Assembly (NCBI GenBank): GCA_002339015.1
Contig: DDJC01000117.1
Coordinates: forward strand, 73,584 to 91,723
Origin: Burkholderiales bacterium UBA1834
Lineage (GTDB): Bacteria; Pseudomonadota; Gammaproteobacteria; Burkholderiales; Burkholderiaceae_C
Reading direction: 5' to 3'
DNA: 18,140 nucleotides
Part shown: one piece after another, positions 1 through 7,762 of the stretch
How the letters are laid out: every line of letters starts with the position of its first letter
Numbering within the stretch: the stretch's first letter is position 1
Position numbers and translations under genes: made by a program
Notes under the pieces: model-generated
Seen by the model: the letters and a program-made list of their open reading frames with translations, nothing else
The model's database searches: none
Told to the model about the DNA's origin: nothing

Positions 1-27
1 CTGCTGCGCCTGGACGCCGTGGCCTGA
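1..27 (+). CDS. C-terminal end of an unidentified upstream gene (partial)
   Basis: The first nine codons read LLRLDAVA followed by TGA and are open from the window edge. The reading frame, strand and 47-base gap to the next gene fit the end of an upstream member of the same catabolic operon. Eight residues are too few to name the product. A methylcrotonyl-CoA carboxylase subunit or another acyl-CoA enzyme would be expected from the context, but that is inference only. Confidence 0.4.
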   Translation: MLRLDAVA

Positions 28-74
28 GCACGCTACCGAGCCTTTCCCTCAGACACCCCCAGGACAAGCCCCCC

Positions 75-983
75 ATGCTCCCCACCCATGTCCAGCTCGT
101 CGATGTCGGTCCGCGCGACGGCCTGCAGAACGAAGCGCAGCCCGTGGCTGCTGCCCACAAGATCGAACTCGTGCACCGCCTGCAGGCCGCAGGACTGAAA
201 CAGATCGAAGTCACCAGCTTCGTCAGCCCCAAGTGGGTGCCCCAGATGGGCGACAACACCGAGGTGATGGCCGGCATCCGGCGCCAGCCCGGTGTTCGCT
301 ACTCGGCACTCACACCCAACATGAAGGGCTTCGAAGGCGCCATCGCCGCCAAGGCCGACGAGGTCGTGATCTTCGCCGCCGCCAGCGAAGCCTTCAGCCA
401 ACGCAACATCAACTGTTCCATCGCCGAATCCATCGAGCGCTTCCGCCCTGTGGCGCAGGCTGCGCGCGAGCACGGCCTGCGCGTGCGCGCCGCCGTATCC
501 TGCGCCCTGGGCTGCCCCTACGAAGGCGAGATCGCCATCGACAAGGTGGTGGACGTGGCCAAACGTCTGCTGGACATCGGCAGCGACCACATCGGCATCG
601 CCGACACCATTGGCGTAGGCACGGCGGGCCGCGTGAGCGCGGTGATGGAGGCCACACTCAAGCACGTGCCGCTGGCAGAGCTGAGCGGCCACTTCCACGA
701 CACCTACGGCCAGGCCCTGACCAACATCCACGCCTGCCTGCAGCTGGGCATCCACACCTTCGACGCCAGCATCGCCGGCCTGGGCGGCTGCCCCTATGCC
801 AAGGGCGCCACCGGCAACGTGGCCACGGAAGACGTGGTCTACCTGCTGCACGGCCTGGGCATCCACACCGGGCTGAACCTGGATGCGCTGGTCGATGCAG
901 GCGCCTACATCAGCCAGGTGCTCGGCCGCCAACCGGCCTCGCGCGTGGCCAAGGCTTTGCTGGCCAAGCGCGCCAACGCCTGA
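75..983 (+). CDS. hydroxymethylglutaryl-CoA lyase
   Basis: Cleaves 3-hydroxy-3-methylglutaryl-CoA to acetoacetate and acetyl-CoA, the last step of leucine catabolism, in the cytoplasm. The 302-residue TIM-barrel protein (HMGL-like domain, about residues 5-280) has the usual bacterial length. The signature VDVGPRDGLQNE gives catalytic R14 and D15. The metal-binding HFHD motif gives H206 and H208. The flexible active-site loop GLGGCPYAKGATGN gives C239. These match human HMGCL R41, D42, H233, H235 and C266 with a constant offset of 27, so all key residues are present. The ATG follows a weak AGGA about ten bases upstream. The isovaleryl-CoA dehydrogenase gene begins 45 bases downstream on the same strand, consistent with one leucine operon. 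The symbols mvaB, hmgL and liuE are all used for this family. Confidence 0.95.
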   Translation: MLPTHVQLVDVGPRDGLQNEAQPVAAAHKIELVHRLQAAGLKQIEVTSFVSPKWVPQMGDNTEVMAGIRRQPGVRYSALTPNMKGFEGAIAAKADEVVIFAAASEAFSQRNINCSIAESIERFRPVAQAAREHGLRVRAAVSCALGCPYEGEIAIDKVVDVAKRLLDIGSDHIGIADTIGVGTAGRVSAVMEATLKHVPLAELSGHFHDTYGQALTNIHACLQLGIHTFDASIAGLGGCPYAKGATGNVATEDVVYLLHGLGIHTGLNLDALVDAGAYISQVLGRQPASRVAKALLAKRANA

Positions 984-1028
984 CCCTCACCGCCCACATC
1001 AACGACAGCGACACACCGAGGAGACACC

Positions 1029-2213
1029 ATGAGCGCCACCCTGCCCGGCCTGAACCACATGCTCGGCGATGACATCGATGCCCTGCGCGACGCCGTGCGC
1101 ACCTTCGCCGAGCGCGAGATCGCGCCACGCGCCGCCGACATCGACCGCGACAACCTCTTCCCCGCCGATGTGTGGAAGAAGCTGGGCGACCTGGGCCTGC
1201 ACGGCCTCACGGTGTCCGAGGAATACGGCGGCACCAACCTGGGCTACACCGCGCACATGGTGGCCATGGAAGAGGTCAGCCGCGCCAGCGCCTCGGTGGG
1301 CCTGAGCTACGGCGCGCATTCCAACCTGGCCGTCAATCAGATCCACCGCAACGGCACCGAAGCACAGAAGCGCCAATACCTGCCCAGGCTGGTCAGCGGC
1401 GAGCACGTGGGCGCGCTGGCCATGAGCGAGCCCAACGCAGGATCGGACGTGATCAGCATGAAGCTGCGCGCGGACCGCAAGGGCGACCGCTACGTGCTCA
1501 ACGGCAGCAAGATGTGGATCACCAACGGCGGTGATGCCGACACGCTGGTGGTCTACGCCAAGACCGAGCCCGACGCCGGTGCCAAAGGCATGACAGCCTT
1601 CATCATCGAGAAGGGCTTCAAGGGCTTCAGCAAAGGCAAACACCTTGACAAGCTGGGCATGCGCGGCTCCAACACCTACCCGCTGTTCTTCGAGGATTGC
1701 GAAGTGCCCTTTGATAACGTGCTGGGCGGCGAAGGCAACGGCGCCAAGGTGCTGATGAGCGGGCTGGATTACGAACGCGCGGTGCTGTCCGGCGGGCCGC
1801 TGGGCATCATGCAGGCCGTGATGGACAACGTGGTGCCCTACGTGCACGAGCGCAAGCAGTTCGGCCAGGCCATCGGCGAGTTCCAGTTGCTGCAGGGCAA
1901 GCTGGCCGACATGTACACGGTGCAGCAGGCCGCACGCGCCTTCGCCTACACCGTGGCCAAGAACCTTGATGCGATGGGCCCTGCGCACGCACGCCATGTG
2001 CGCAAGGACTGCGCCGCGCTGATCCTCTGGACGGCCGAGAAGGCCACCTGGATGGCCGGCGAAGGCGTACAGATCTTCGGCGGCAACGGCTACATCAACG
2101 ACTACCCGCTGGGCCGCCTGTGGCGCGATGCCAAGCTCTACGAGATCGGCGCCGGCACCTCCGAGATCCGTCGCATGCTGATCGGCCGCGAGCTGTTCGC
2201 CGAGACGGCCTGA
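1029..2213 (+). CDS. ivd: isovaleryl-CoA dehydrogenase
   Basis: FAD-dependent acyl-CoA dehydrogenase that oxidises isovaleryl-CoA to 3-methylcrotonyl-CoA in leucine degradation, passing electrons to ETF. It has 394 residues and the full three-part acyl-CoA dehydrogenase fold: N-terminal helices to about 125, a beta domain with AMSEPNAGSD at 131-140 and KMWITNG at 161-167, then C-terminal helices. Two features separate IVD from other family members. The catalytic glutamate lies in GLDYERAVLSGGP (E249), the isovaleryl-specific position, and the usual C-terminal glutamate site is YEIGAGTSEIRR, where a small residue replaces it. The FGGNGY motif for FAD/dimer contacts is intact. A strong GAGGAG site at 1018-1023, five bases before the ATG, fixes the start. 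Its place between HMG-CoA lyase and a 3-hydroxyacyl-CoA dehydrogenase supports the role. The symbol liuA is also used. Confidence 0.96.
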   Translation: MSATLPGLNHMLGDDIDALRDAVRTFAEREIAPRAADIDRDNLFPADVWKKLGDLGLHGLTVSEEYGGTNLGYTAHMVAMEEVSRASASVGLSYGAHSNLAVNQIHRNGTEAQKRQYLPRLVSGEHVGALAMSEPNAGSDVISMKLRADRKGDRYVLNGSKMWITNGGDADTLVVYAKTEPDAGAKGMTAFIIEKGFKGFSKGKHLDKLGMRGSNTYPLFFEDCEVPFDNVLGGEGNGAKVLMSGLDYERAVLSGGPLGIMQAVMDNVVPYVHERKQFGQAIGEFQLLQGKLADMYTVQQAARAFAYTVAKNLDAMGPAHARHVRKDCAALILWTAEKATWMAGEGVQIFGGNGYINDYPLGRLWRDAKLYEIGAGTSEIRRMLIGRELFAETA

Positions 2214-2247
2214 GTCTCCCCACCCACCTCGAGCAAAGCAAATCACC

Positions 2248-3030
2248 ATGAAGATCCAGGACAGCGTCTTCCTCATCACCGGTGGCAGCTCCGGCCTGGG
2301 TGCGGCCACCGCACTGGCAGCGCTCCAAGCCGGCGCCCGCGTCGTCATCGCCGATCTGCGCGAGCCACCGGCCGACAGCCCGCTCGCTAGCCACGCCAAC
2401 GCCGTGTTCATCGCCACCGATGTGAGCAATGCAGGCAGCGCCCAGAAAGCGGTGGAAACCGCCGTGAGCCGCTTCGGCCGGCTGGACGTGCTGGTCAACG
2501 CCGCCGGCATCGGCCCGGCCGAGAAGATCCACGGCAAGAACGGCCCGCACCGACTCGAGAGCTTTGCGCGCACGCTGGAGGTGAACCTCACCGGCAGCTT
2601 CAACATGATGCGTCTGGCCGTGCCCGCGATGATCGCTTCCGGCCCCAGCACGGACGACCCTGCCGACAGCAGCGCCTCGCAGGGTGTGATCGTCAACACC
2701 GCCTCGGTGGCCGCCTTCGACGGACAGATCGGCCAGTGCGCCTACGCCGCGTCCAAGGGCGGCATCGTTGCCATGACCCTGCCCGCTGCACGCGAGCTGG
2801 CCCGCGACCGCATCCGCGTGCTGACCATCGCACCCGGCATCTTCGAGACGCCCATGCTCAAGGGCCTGCCGCAGGAGGTGCAGGATTCACTGGGCGCCAG
2901 CGTGCCCCACCCTGCCCGCCTGGGCCGCCCCAGCGAATATGCGGCCACCGTGCGCCACATCGTCGAGAACGAGTACCTCAACGGCGAGGTGATCCGCCTG
3001 GATGGCGCGATCCGCATGGCACCGCGGTGA
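2248..3030 (+). CDS. HSD10-type short-chain 3-hydroxyacyl-CoA dehydrogenase
   Basis: NAD-dependent short-chain dehydrogenase of 260 residues. The Rossmann signature TGGSSGLG is at 11-18, NAAG is near 84-87, and the catalytic triad is S153, Y166 and K170 (YAASK). Several stretches closely follow the human HSD17B10 type: NTASVAAFDGQIGQ before the catalytic tyrosine, RVLTIAPGIFETP, and the C-terminal NGEVIRLDGAIRM. That family oxidises 3-hydroxyacyl-CoAs, notably 2-methyl-3-hydroxybutyryl-CoA in isoleucine breakdown. A slightly longer, serine/aspartate-rich loop lies near residues 131-145. The gene starts 34 bases after ivd, and a thiolase gene starts 43 bases after its stop. The pair would carry out the final dehydrogenation and thiolysis of isoleucine or short-chain acyl-CoA oxidation. 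The ribosome site is weak. The exact acyl substrate is inferred. Confidence 0.9.
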   Translation: MKIQDSVFLITGGSSGLGAATALAALQAGARVVIADLREPPADSPLASHANAVFIATDVSNAGSAQKAVETAVSRFGRLDVLVNAAGIGPAEKIHGKNGPHRLESFARTLEVNLTGSFNMMRLAVPAMIASGPSTDDPADSSASQGVIVNTASVAAFDGQIGQCAYAASKGGIVAMTLPAARELARDRIRVLTIAPGIFETPMLKGLPQEVQDSLGASVPHPARLGRPSEYAATVRHIVENEYLNGEVIRLDGAIRMAPR

Positions 3031-3073
3031 AACGGCATCGCCCTTTCCACGCACGCAACCGCCTGGAGCACCC

Positions 3074-4279
3074 ATGAGCAAGCACCTCGACCCCATCGTC
3101 ATCGTCGGCGCGCGCCGCACGCCCATCGGCAGCTTCCAGGGCGTGCTGTCGTCGCTGAGCGGCCCTGCTCTGGGCGGCGTGGCCATCGCCGGCGCCCTGG
3201 CCCAGTCCGGCGTGCCACCCGAAGCGGTCGACGAGGTGCTGATGGGCAACTGCTTAATGGCCGGCGTGGGCCAGGCCCCGGCGCGGCAGGCCCTGCGTGC
3301 GGCCGGCCTGCCGGTGAGCGTGCCGGCCACCACCCTGAGCAAGATGTGCGGATCGGCCATGAAGACGGTGATGCTGGCCCATGACCAACTGCTGGCCGGC
3401 ACGGCCGAGGTGCTCGTGGCCGGGGGCATGGAATCCATGAGCCAGGCGCCCTACCTGCTGCCCGCCGCGCGTGCCGGCCAGCGCCTGGGCCACGGCCAGA
3501 TGGTCGACCACATGTTCTTCGACGGCCTGCAGGACGCCTACGATGGCCAGTTCATGGGCATGCATGCCGACCGCATGGCACAGCGACTGGGCTTCGATCG
3601 CGCCAGCCAGGATGCCTGGGCGCTGCGATCGGTTCAGCGCGCTCAGGCCGCTGTCGCCCAAGGGCTCTTCAGCGATGAGGTCAGCCCCGTCACCGTGCCC
3701 GGCGTGAAAGGCGGCTCCAGCCGTACCGTGACCCAGGACGAAACACCAGGCCAATGCCAGCCTGAGAAGATCGACCGCCTCAAGCCCGCCTTCCGATCCG
3801 CCGAAGATGGCGGCACCATCACACCCGCCAGTTCTGCGTCCATCTCCGACGGTGCTGCGGCGCTGGTGCTGTGCCGTGAAAGCGTGGCCATCGCCCGAGG
3901 CTGGCGACCTCTGGCCAGATTGCTCGCGCACAGCACACATGCGGCTGAACCAGGCGATTTCGCCAGCGCGCCGGTAGGCTCGGTTCGCAAGCTGCTCACG
4001 CGCACAGGCTGGCAGCCTGACGATGTGGACCTCTATGAAATCAACGAGGCCTTCGCCGTCGTGCCCATGATCGCCATCCGCGATCTGGGTCTTGCGCAAG
4101 ACCGCGTGAACGTGCGCGGTGGCGCCTGCGCCATGGGGCACCCGATCGGCGCCACGGGCGCGCGTATCATCGTGACCTTGTTGCACACACTGGCACAGAC
4201 CGGTGGTACACGGGGCGTGGCTTCGCTGTGCATCGGCGGTGGCGAGGCCACGGCTGTCGCCCTGGAGCGGCTGGGTTGA
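3074..4279 (+). CDS. acetyl-CoA acetyltransferase (thiolase)
   Basis: Biosynthetic/degradative type II thiolase of 401 residues. It cleaves acetoacetyl-CoA or 2-methylacetoacetyl-CoA to acyl-CoA and acetyl-CoA, or runs the reverse condensation. The nucleophilic cysteine is C92 in TLSKMCGSAMK. The catalytic histidine is H356 in GGACAMGHPIGATGA. The second acid/base cysteine is C386 in CIGGGEA. These parallel C89, H348 and C378 of the Zoogloea enzyme. The ATG at 3074 was chosen because it is preceded by GGAG and begins the normal family N-terminus (DPIVIVGARRTPIG). The reading frame is open back to 3002, but that would add 24 unsupported residues. It is the last gene of the + strand catabolic run. 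Next to an HSD10-type dehydrogenase, 2-methylacetoacetyl-CoA is a plausible substrate as well as acetoacetyl-CoA. Confidence 0.94.
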   Translation: MSKHLDPIVIVGARRTPIGSFQGVLSSLSGPALGGVAIAGALAQSGVPPEAVDEVLMGNCLMAGVGQAPARQALRAAGLPVSVPATTLSKMCGSAMKTVMLAHDQLLAGTAEVLVAGGMESMSQAPYLLPAARAGQRLGHGQMVDHMFFDGLQDAYDGQFMGMHADRMAQRLGFDRASQDAWALRSVQRAQAAVAQGLFSDEVSPVTVPGVKGGSSRTVTQDETPGQCQPEKIDRLKPAFRSAEDGGTITPASSASISDGAAALVLCRESVAIARGWRPLARLLAHSTHAAEPGDFASAPVGSVRKLLTRTGWQPDDVDLYEINEAFAVVPMIAIRDLGLAQDRVNVRGGACAMGHPIGATGARIIVTLLHTLAQTGGTRGVASLCIGGGEATAVALERLG

Positions 4280-4314
4280 TTGTCGCCAGTGCGGCTGACC
4301 ATCCCCCAGGCATC

Positions 4315-5024
4315 CTACCGGTCACCTCGTCGCTCGGTGGCGCGGCCCATGAAAGACCTGCCAGCGCGCGATGCCCCTTCGTTCTGGCTCCCGTGCGCAT
4401 CCTGCTGCCGAGGCTTGCCGCGAGGCACCATGACCGGCTGAGGGTTGTCGCGGTGAGGCACGGGCCTGCCGATCAAGCCATGCCGCGCCCGGCTGTCGCC
4501 CCGCTGGGCGCCAGGGGCCACTGGCGGCGGCATAGGCCTCGCCGGCAGTCCAACGGGCGGCAGCCCATTGGCGCTGCGCACCGGCCGCCGCAGGTAAGGC
4601 GGCGGCGGCGCGAACATCGCATGGGGAGGGCACCAGAACCCCGACACGAACACCACGATCCCCCCTCGACGTTCGTAGTAGGGGTTCGTCCAGACGTAGC
4701 CCGGACGCGGCGGCGACAACCAGCGTCCTGGTGCCCAACCCAGCGCGATTGCCAGCCCCAGTAACCCGGCACCCACACCACCTGACCGTATGGCCGAGGC
4801 GGAATGAGCTCGGCCATCAGGGGCGGCGGCCCCTCGTCGATGAACAAGGGATCAGGCTGCGCCAACGGGGCCTTATCGACCACGTAGCCGCCGGGCGCCG
4901 CGCCCCACACGCCAGCATCGGCCACGGGTGGGTAGGGGTTCACAGGCTCGTAGGCGCACCCAGCCAGCGCCGCAGCCGCCAGGCTCAAGATGCCACCGAA
5001 GGCTCGCTCAAGACGCATCGTCAA
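4315..5024 (-). pseudogene. YXWGXW-type repeat lipoprotein gene, frameshifted
   Basis: Read from 5024, the protein begins with a lipoprotein signal peptide whose lipobox ALAGC puts the lipidated cysteine near residue 22. Pro/Gly-rich sequence follows up to VVWVPGYWGWQSRWV. At about 4737-4738 the family pattern leaves this frame and resumes in another as WAPGRWLSPPRPGYVW, then VFVSGFWCPP, and stays open to a TAG at 4315. One extra base near TGGGTTGGGC would restore a continuous protein of about 236 residues. Without the shift, the first frame runs as arginine/cysteine-rich nonsense to 4473. The intact pattern on both sides suggests a recent single-base deletion or a base-calling error. AAGG six bases before the ATG supports the start. 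The family consists of envelope proteins of unknown function with WxPGxW-type repeats. The gene converges on the thiolase gene 35 bases away. Confidence 0.75.
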
Positions 5025-5137
5025 CCTTTCAGGGGTGCCCCCTTTCCATTAACGCAAGCTGTTAGGTGGGCGTTGACGTCCTGCTCTTCAGCAGACGATG
5101 GACGGCGCACAAGGGGGCGGGAGCCATGGCTCAGGCG

Positions 5138-5854
5138 TCAATCCTCGCCATCGAGCTCGGGATAGTGCCGGAACAGACCGTCGGAGAACGCCAGCCTGCG
5201 CTCACTGGCGAGGTAATCCTGCAGTTCAGGCAATGCTTGCACCGAGTCATGCAAGGCCAACACACGTCTGAAGTCTGGGGCCAGAATCGCCATGCGGCGG
5301 GGAAAAGCAAAGCGCAGCCCCTCCACGACATGGAATAGCGACAAGTCCACATAGCTCCACCGCTTGCCGCCTGCCAACCAGTCGCCGCGCTGCGCCAGAA
5401 CACGCTCGAAGTAACCAAGAAACTTGGGCAGGCGCTTGGACCGAAAACCCTCGGCCCGGCGACAGGCCTCGGGCTTCTGATCTTCGTAGTAGAGATCCAT
5501 GCCCACAGGATGGTGCACGTCGTGCGACTCGGCCACCCAATCCATCAGCGTGAGTTGCAGTTGATGCACCCAGTGCCGACCGGCCAGTTCTCGCGGCGCG
5601 ATGCGCGGATGCTTCTCGCCCAGATACAGCAGTATGTTGGCGGTCTGCGAGATGACCAGACCCTCTTCGACCACGAGGTAGGGCGGCGCGAACGGCGGGT
5701 CGGGGCGAGACTTGGCCAGGTCCTTGACCAGGGCAGCATCACCGTCACCCCGCCCGGTTTTTTCCCGGTAAGGAATGCCGGCTGCCTCCAGTGCCAGGCG
5801 GACAAATTCGCCACGCCCGGGGATGCCGCTCCAGTACCAGAGGTCATAGCCCAT
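5138..5854 (-). CDS. glutathione S-transferase-like protein
   Basis: About 238 residues. The N-terminal thioredoxin-like domain opens with YDLWYWSGIPGRGEFVRLAL, where an early tyrosine and GRGEFVRL follow the GST Sigma/Mu/Alpha-type pattern. A cis-proline PPYLV segment then precedes the glutathione gamma-glutamyl contact ISQTANILLYLG. The C-terminal half (about 90-230) is all-helical, with the WSYVDLSLFHVVEGL helix containing the conserved aspartate of GST folds. The likely role is conjugation or reduction with glutathione in the cytoplasm, substrate unknown. Three in-frame ATGs exist at 5878, 5860 and 5854. AGGAG at 5863-5867 is eight bases from the last and only two from the middle one, so 5854 is preferred. 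It stands alone between a lipoprotein gene and a DUF4142 gene on the same strand. Confidence 0.85.
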   Translation of the reverse strand: MGYDLWYWSGIPGRGEFVRLALEAAGIPYREKTGRGDGDAALVKDLAKSRPDPPFAPPYLVVEEGLVISQTANILLYLGEKHPRIAPRELAGRHWVHQLQLTLMDWVAESHDVHHPVGMDLYYEDQKPEACRRAEGFRSKRLPKFLGYFERVLAQRGDWLAGGKRWSYVDLSLFHVVEGLRFAFPRRMAILAPDFRRVLALHDSVQALPELQDYLASERRLAFSDGLFRHYPELDGED

Positions 5855-5862
5855 CGCCATCT

Positions 5863-5867
5863 CTCCT
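5863..5867 (-). promoter_or_regulatory. ribosome binding site deciding the GST-like start
   Basis: Read on the minus strand, GAAGGAGAG precedes the paired ATGs. AGGAG sits eight bases before the ATG at 5854 and two before that at 5860, and it lies inside the reading frame if the ATG at 5878 is used. This favours 5854. Confidence 0.6.
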
Positions 5868-5880
5868 TCACTCTGCATGA

Positions 5881-5925
5881 GCGCTGACGCCGCTTTTTTG
5901 CCGGCCTTGAAAAGCGGCGTCGCGC
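5881..5925 (-). repeat. perfect 12-bp inverted repeat after the DUF4142 gene
   Basis: GACGCCGCTTTT at 5886-5897 pairs exactly with AAAAGCGGCGTC at 5910-5921 across a 12-base loop. GCGC at 5881-5884 and 5922-5925 extends the stem past one bulged base. It starts 13 bases after the DUF4142 stop in the direction of transcription, a position typical of a transcription terminator or 3'-end stabiliser. A T-tract outside the stem is missing, so it is not a textbook intrinsic terminator. Confidence 0.55.
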
Positions 5926-5937
5926 TGCAGCGCCTCG

Positions 5938-6528
5938 TTACTTCTTCTTGTCCAGGCTGGCGTGCAGATCATGTGCCTGCTTCAGGTGGCCCTCCAGCGT
6001 GGGCAATGTCTTCGTGGCGAATGCCTTCACGTCGGCATCATTGGCCTCGGCCACCGCACGCTTGAACAGCTTGATGGTCTTCTCGTGCGCCTTGATGCCG
6101 ATGGACTCGAGGAAATGCTTGTCGTAGCTCTCGCCGTCACGCATCGACAGGATCTTGGCCTTCGCCTTCTGGCCAATGGATGGATCCTTGGGCAATTCCA
6201 CACCCTTGCTGGAAGCCAGCGCCGCCAGTTCAGCATGGGCCTTGGTGTGGTCGTCGATCAGCTTCTGAGCGAAGGACTTGACGCGTGCATCGGTGGCCTT
6301 CTCCAGTGCGGCCTTGGCGCCGTCGATTTCGGCATGGCCACTCTGGGCCGCCTGCTCCAGGAAGGCGCCGTCGAAGGCAGACAGCTTGCCTTGGTTGCCG
6401 GCGGCCCCGGAAGCGGTCAGCGCCGGTTTGGGCGCACTGGTGGGCAAAGTGGTCTGCGCCATGGCAGTGCCAGCCATGACCAGGGAAGCCAGCACGGACA
6501 GTGTCAGGGGGCGGATGTGTTGGTTCAT
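5938..6528 (-). CDS. secreted DUF4142 domain protein
   Basis: 196 residues. Residues 1-24 form a Sec signal peptide (MNQHIRPLTL, hydrophobic core, TAMA/Q cleavage). A DUF4142 domain fills about residues 47-195. Its diagnostic pattern is FLEQAAQSGHAEIDGAKAAL, then FAQKLIDDHTKAHAEL, and near the end FATKTLPTLEGHLKQAHDL. The domain is a ferritin-like helical bundle found in many proteobacterial periplasmic proteins. No activity is established for it, and links to envelope stress are only suggestive. The mature protein is lysine-rich and ends DKKK. The ATG at 6528 is chosen because AGGAG lies seven bases upstream and a signal peptide begins there. The frame is open back to 6573, but that would bury the signal peptide. 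A strong inverted repeat follows the stop. Confidence 0.88.
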   Translation of the reverse strand: MNQHIRPLTLSVLASLVMAGTAMAQTTLPTSAPKPALTASGAAGNQGKLSAFDGAFLEQAAQSGHAEIDGAKAALEKATDARVKSFAQKLIDDHTKAHAELAALASSKGVELPKDPSIGQKAKAKILSMRDGESYDKHFLESIGIKAHEKTIKLFKRAVAEANDADVKAFATKTLPTLEGHLKQAHDLHASLDKKK

Positions 6529-6535
6529 GCACGTT

Positions 6536-6541
6536 CTCCTC
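6536..6541 (-). promoter_or_regulatory. ribosome binding site of the DUF4142 gene
   Basis: GAGGAG on the minus strand ends seven bases before the ATG at 6528. It decides between this start and the upstream ATG at 6573, which has no comparable site. Confidence 0.65.
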
Positions 6542-6615
6542 AAATTGCTTGACAGTGGCAAGCCATTGGGCAAACGGCATGCCTGCCCTGCACCGCCCCC
6601 ACCAAGGCGCCACGG

Positions 6616-7611
6616 TCAAAGCGGGACGGCGGCTTTCAGACGACCGCCCTCGAAGTAATGGCCGCGCAGGTTCTCCAGCGTGAGTTCGCCCATGGCCGTG
6701 CGCGTCTCCTCGGTATTGCTGGCGATGTGGGGCAGCAGCACCACGTTGTCCAGGGCAAACAGGGCTTCGGGCACGTGGGGCTCGTTCTCGAACACATCCA
6801 GGCCTGCCCCGGCGATCTCCCCATTCTGCAGCGCGTGCACCAGGGCTGCCTCGTCCACCACCGAGCCGCGTGCCACGTTGACCAGGAAGCCTCGCGGCCC
6901 CAGGGCCCGCAGCACCTTGGCATCGATCAGATGGCGGGTGCCTGCACCGCCCGCCACGATCACGACCAGGTAATCGCTCCAATCTGCCAGCGCCAGCAGC
7001 GACGGCTCATGCGCCCACGGCACGCTGGCCACCGGTTGGCGCGCGTGGTAGCGCACGGCCATGTCGAAACCGCTCACCCGTTTGGCGATGGTCTGGCCGA
7101 TGCGCCCCAGGCCGACGATGCCCAGCCTCGCGCCGCTGACCTGGCGGCCCAGTCCGATGCTTTTGCCACCGCCGCTGGCCCACTTGCCCGCGCGCACGAA
7201 ACGGTCGGCTTCCATGCTGCGCCGGGCCACGTCCAGCATCAGGCCCACGGCCATGTCCGCCACGCAATCATTGAGCACATCGGGCGTATGCCCCACGGCG
7301 ATGCCGCGCGCCTTGGCCGCTGCCAGGTCGATGCGGTCCACGCCCACGCCGAAGTTGGAGATCACCTGCAGCGATGGCAGCGCATGGATCAGCGCGGCAT
7401 CGGCACCGGCGAAGGCAGAGGTGACCACGCCCGTGAAGCGCGCGCCCTGCTCGCGAAGGAAGGCAGCGCGGTCGGCCTGGGCATCCAGCAGCGTGATGTC
7501 GAACTCGTCGTTCAGACGCTGTTCAAGCCACAGCGGCAGCCTTCCGACCTGCAGCACGATCGGCTTGCCACAAGGGGAAACGGGCGATGAAGAAGGGTTG
7601 GAAACAGTCAT
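6616..7611 (-). CDS. D-isomer-specific 2-hydroxyacid dehydrogenase
   Basis: 331-residue NAD(P)-dependent reductase of 2-oxoacids, resembling the glyoxylate/hydroxypyruvate reductase and 2-ketogluconate reductase branch. The substrate-binding part includes SNFGVGVDRIDL (near 85-96). The nucleotide domain has GLGRIG at 167-172. Catalytic R248 lies in NVARGSVVDE, E277 in DVFENEP and H295 in LLPHIASNT, giving the complete Arg-Glu-His set. The frame is open back to 7728, but the ATG at 7611 begins a normal family N-terminus (PIVLQVGRLPLWLEQRL soon after), and upstream residues look non-coding. The likely role is cytoplasmic reduction of glyoxylate, hydroxypyruvate or a sugar-derived ketoacid. The exact substrate cannot be read from the sequence. 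The degraded start of an MFS transporter gene lies divergently just upstream, which may once have supplied a related substrate. Confidence 0.9.
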   Translation of the reverse strand: MTVSNPSSSPVSPCGKPIVLQVGRLPLWLEQRLNDEFDITLLDAQADRAAFLREQGARFTGVVTSAFAGADAALIHALPSLQVISNFGVGVDRIDLAAAKARGIAVGHTPDVLNDCVADMAVGLMLDVARRSMEADRFVRAGKWASGGGKSIGLGRQVSGARLGIVGLGRIGQTIAKRVSGFDMAVRYHARQPVASVPWAHEPSLLALADWSDYLVVIVAGGAGTRHLIDAKVLRALGPRGFLVNVARGSVVDEAALVHALQNGEIAGAGLDVFENEPHVPEALFALDNVVLLPHIASNTEETRTAMGELTLENLRGHYFEGGRLKAAVPL

Positions 7612-7654
7612 CCGCAGAGCATAGCGGGATGCCCCTGCCCGCGCGAACCCGGGG

Positions 7655-7762
7655 GCGATCGCTACCCCCCACCTGATCGCCCAGCACCAGCTCATCCGCC
7701 TCTGGCTGGCCCGATTGGCCGGTACCATCGCCGACCAGATGCTGATGGTGGCGGTGGCCTGA
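7655..7762 (+). pseudogene. N-terminal remnant of an MFS transporter gene
   Basis: In one + strand frame the bases encode HLIAQHQLIRLWLARL followed directly by AGTIADQMLMVAVA and then TGA. This closely resembles the first transmembrane segment of EntS-like major facilitator exporters, which typically read (F/L)WLARLxxxxxxQMxxVAVGWQ. No ATG is present at the expected place. The codon at 7658 is ATC, in AIATPHLIAQ, where a Met would fit. The similarity stops at the TGA, only nine bases before the stop of the PstS-like gene, so the rest of the gene has been lost. It points away from the hydroxyacid dehydrogenase gene. Recognition is by pattern only over about 30 residues, so coincidence is not excluded. 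Confidence 0.42.

Noticed and set aside
999..2699. A 566-codon minus-strand open frame opposite ivd and the dehydrogenase
   Set aside because: It shows low-complexity Ala/Val/His sequence with no motif, and it spans two well-supported genes and their spacer on the other strand.
4280..4314. A terminator between the converging thiolase and lipoprotein genes
   Set aside because: No convincing stem with a T-tract can be found in these 35 bases.
4725..4750. Programmed ribosomal frameshift as an explanation for the broken lipoprotein gene
   Set aside because: No slippery heptamer or obvious downstream stimulator is seen at the change of frame. A one-base deletion or sequencing error explains it more simply.
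5048..5075. Integron attC-like core: ACCTAAC on the minus strand preceded by AACGCCC
   Set aside because: The short match resembles an attC left end, but no matching GTTRRRY right end lies at attC distance, and there is no integrase or cassette array. It is probably chance in the upstream region of the lipoprotein gene.
5066..5338. A 90-codon + strand open frame between the lipoprotein and GST-like genes
   Set aside because: Most of it is antisense to the GST-like C-terminus, and the translation has no domain or signal.
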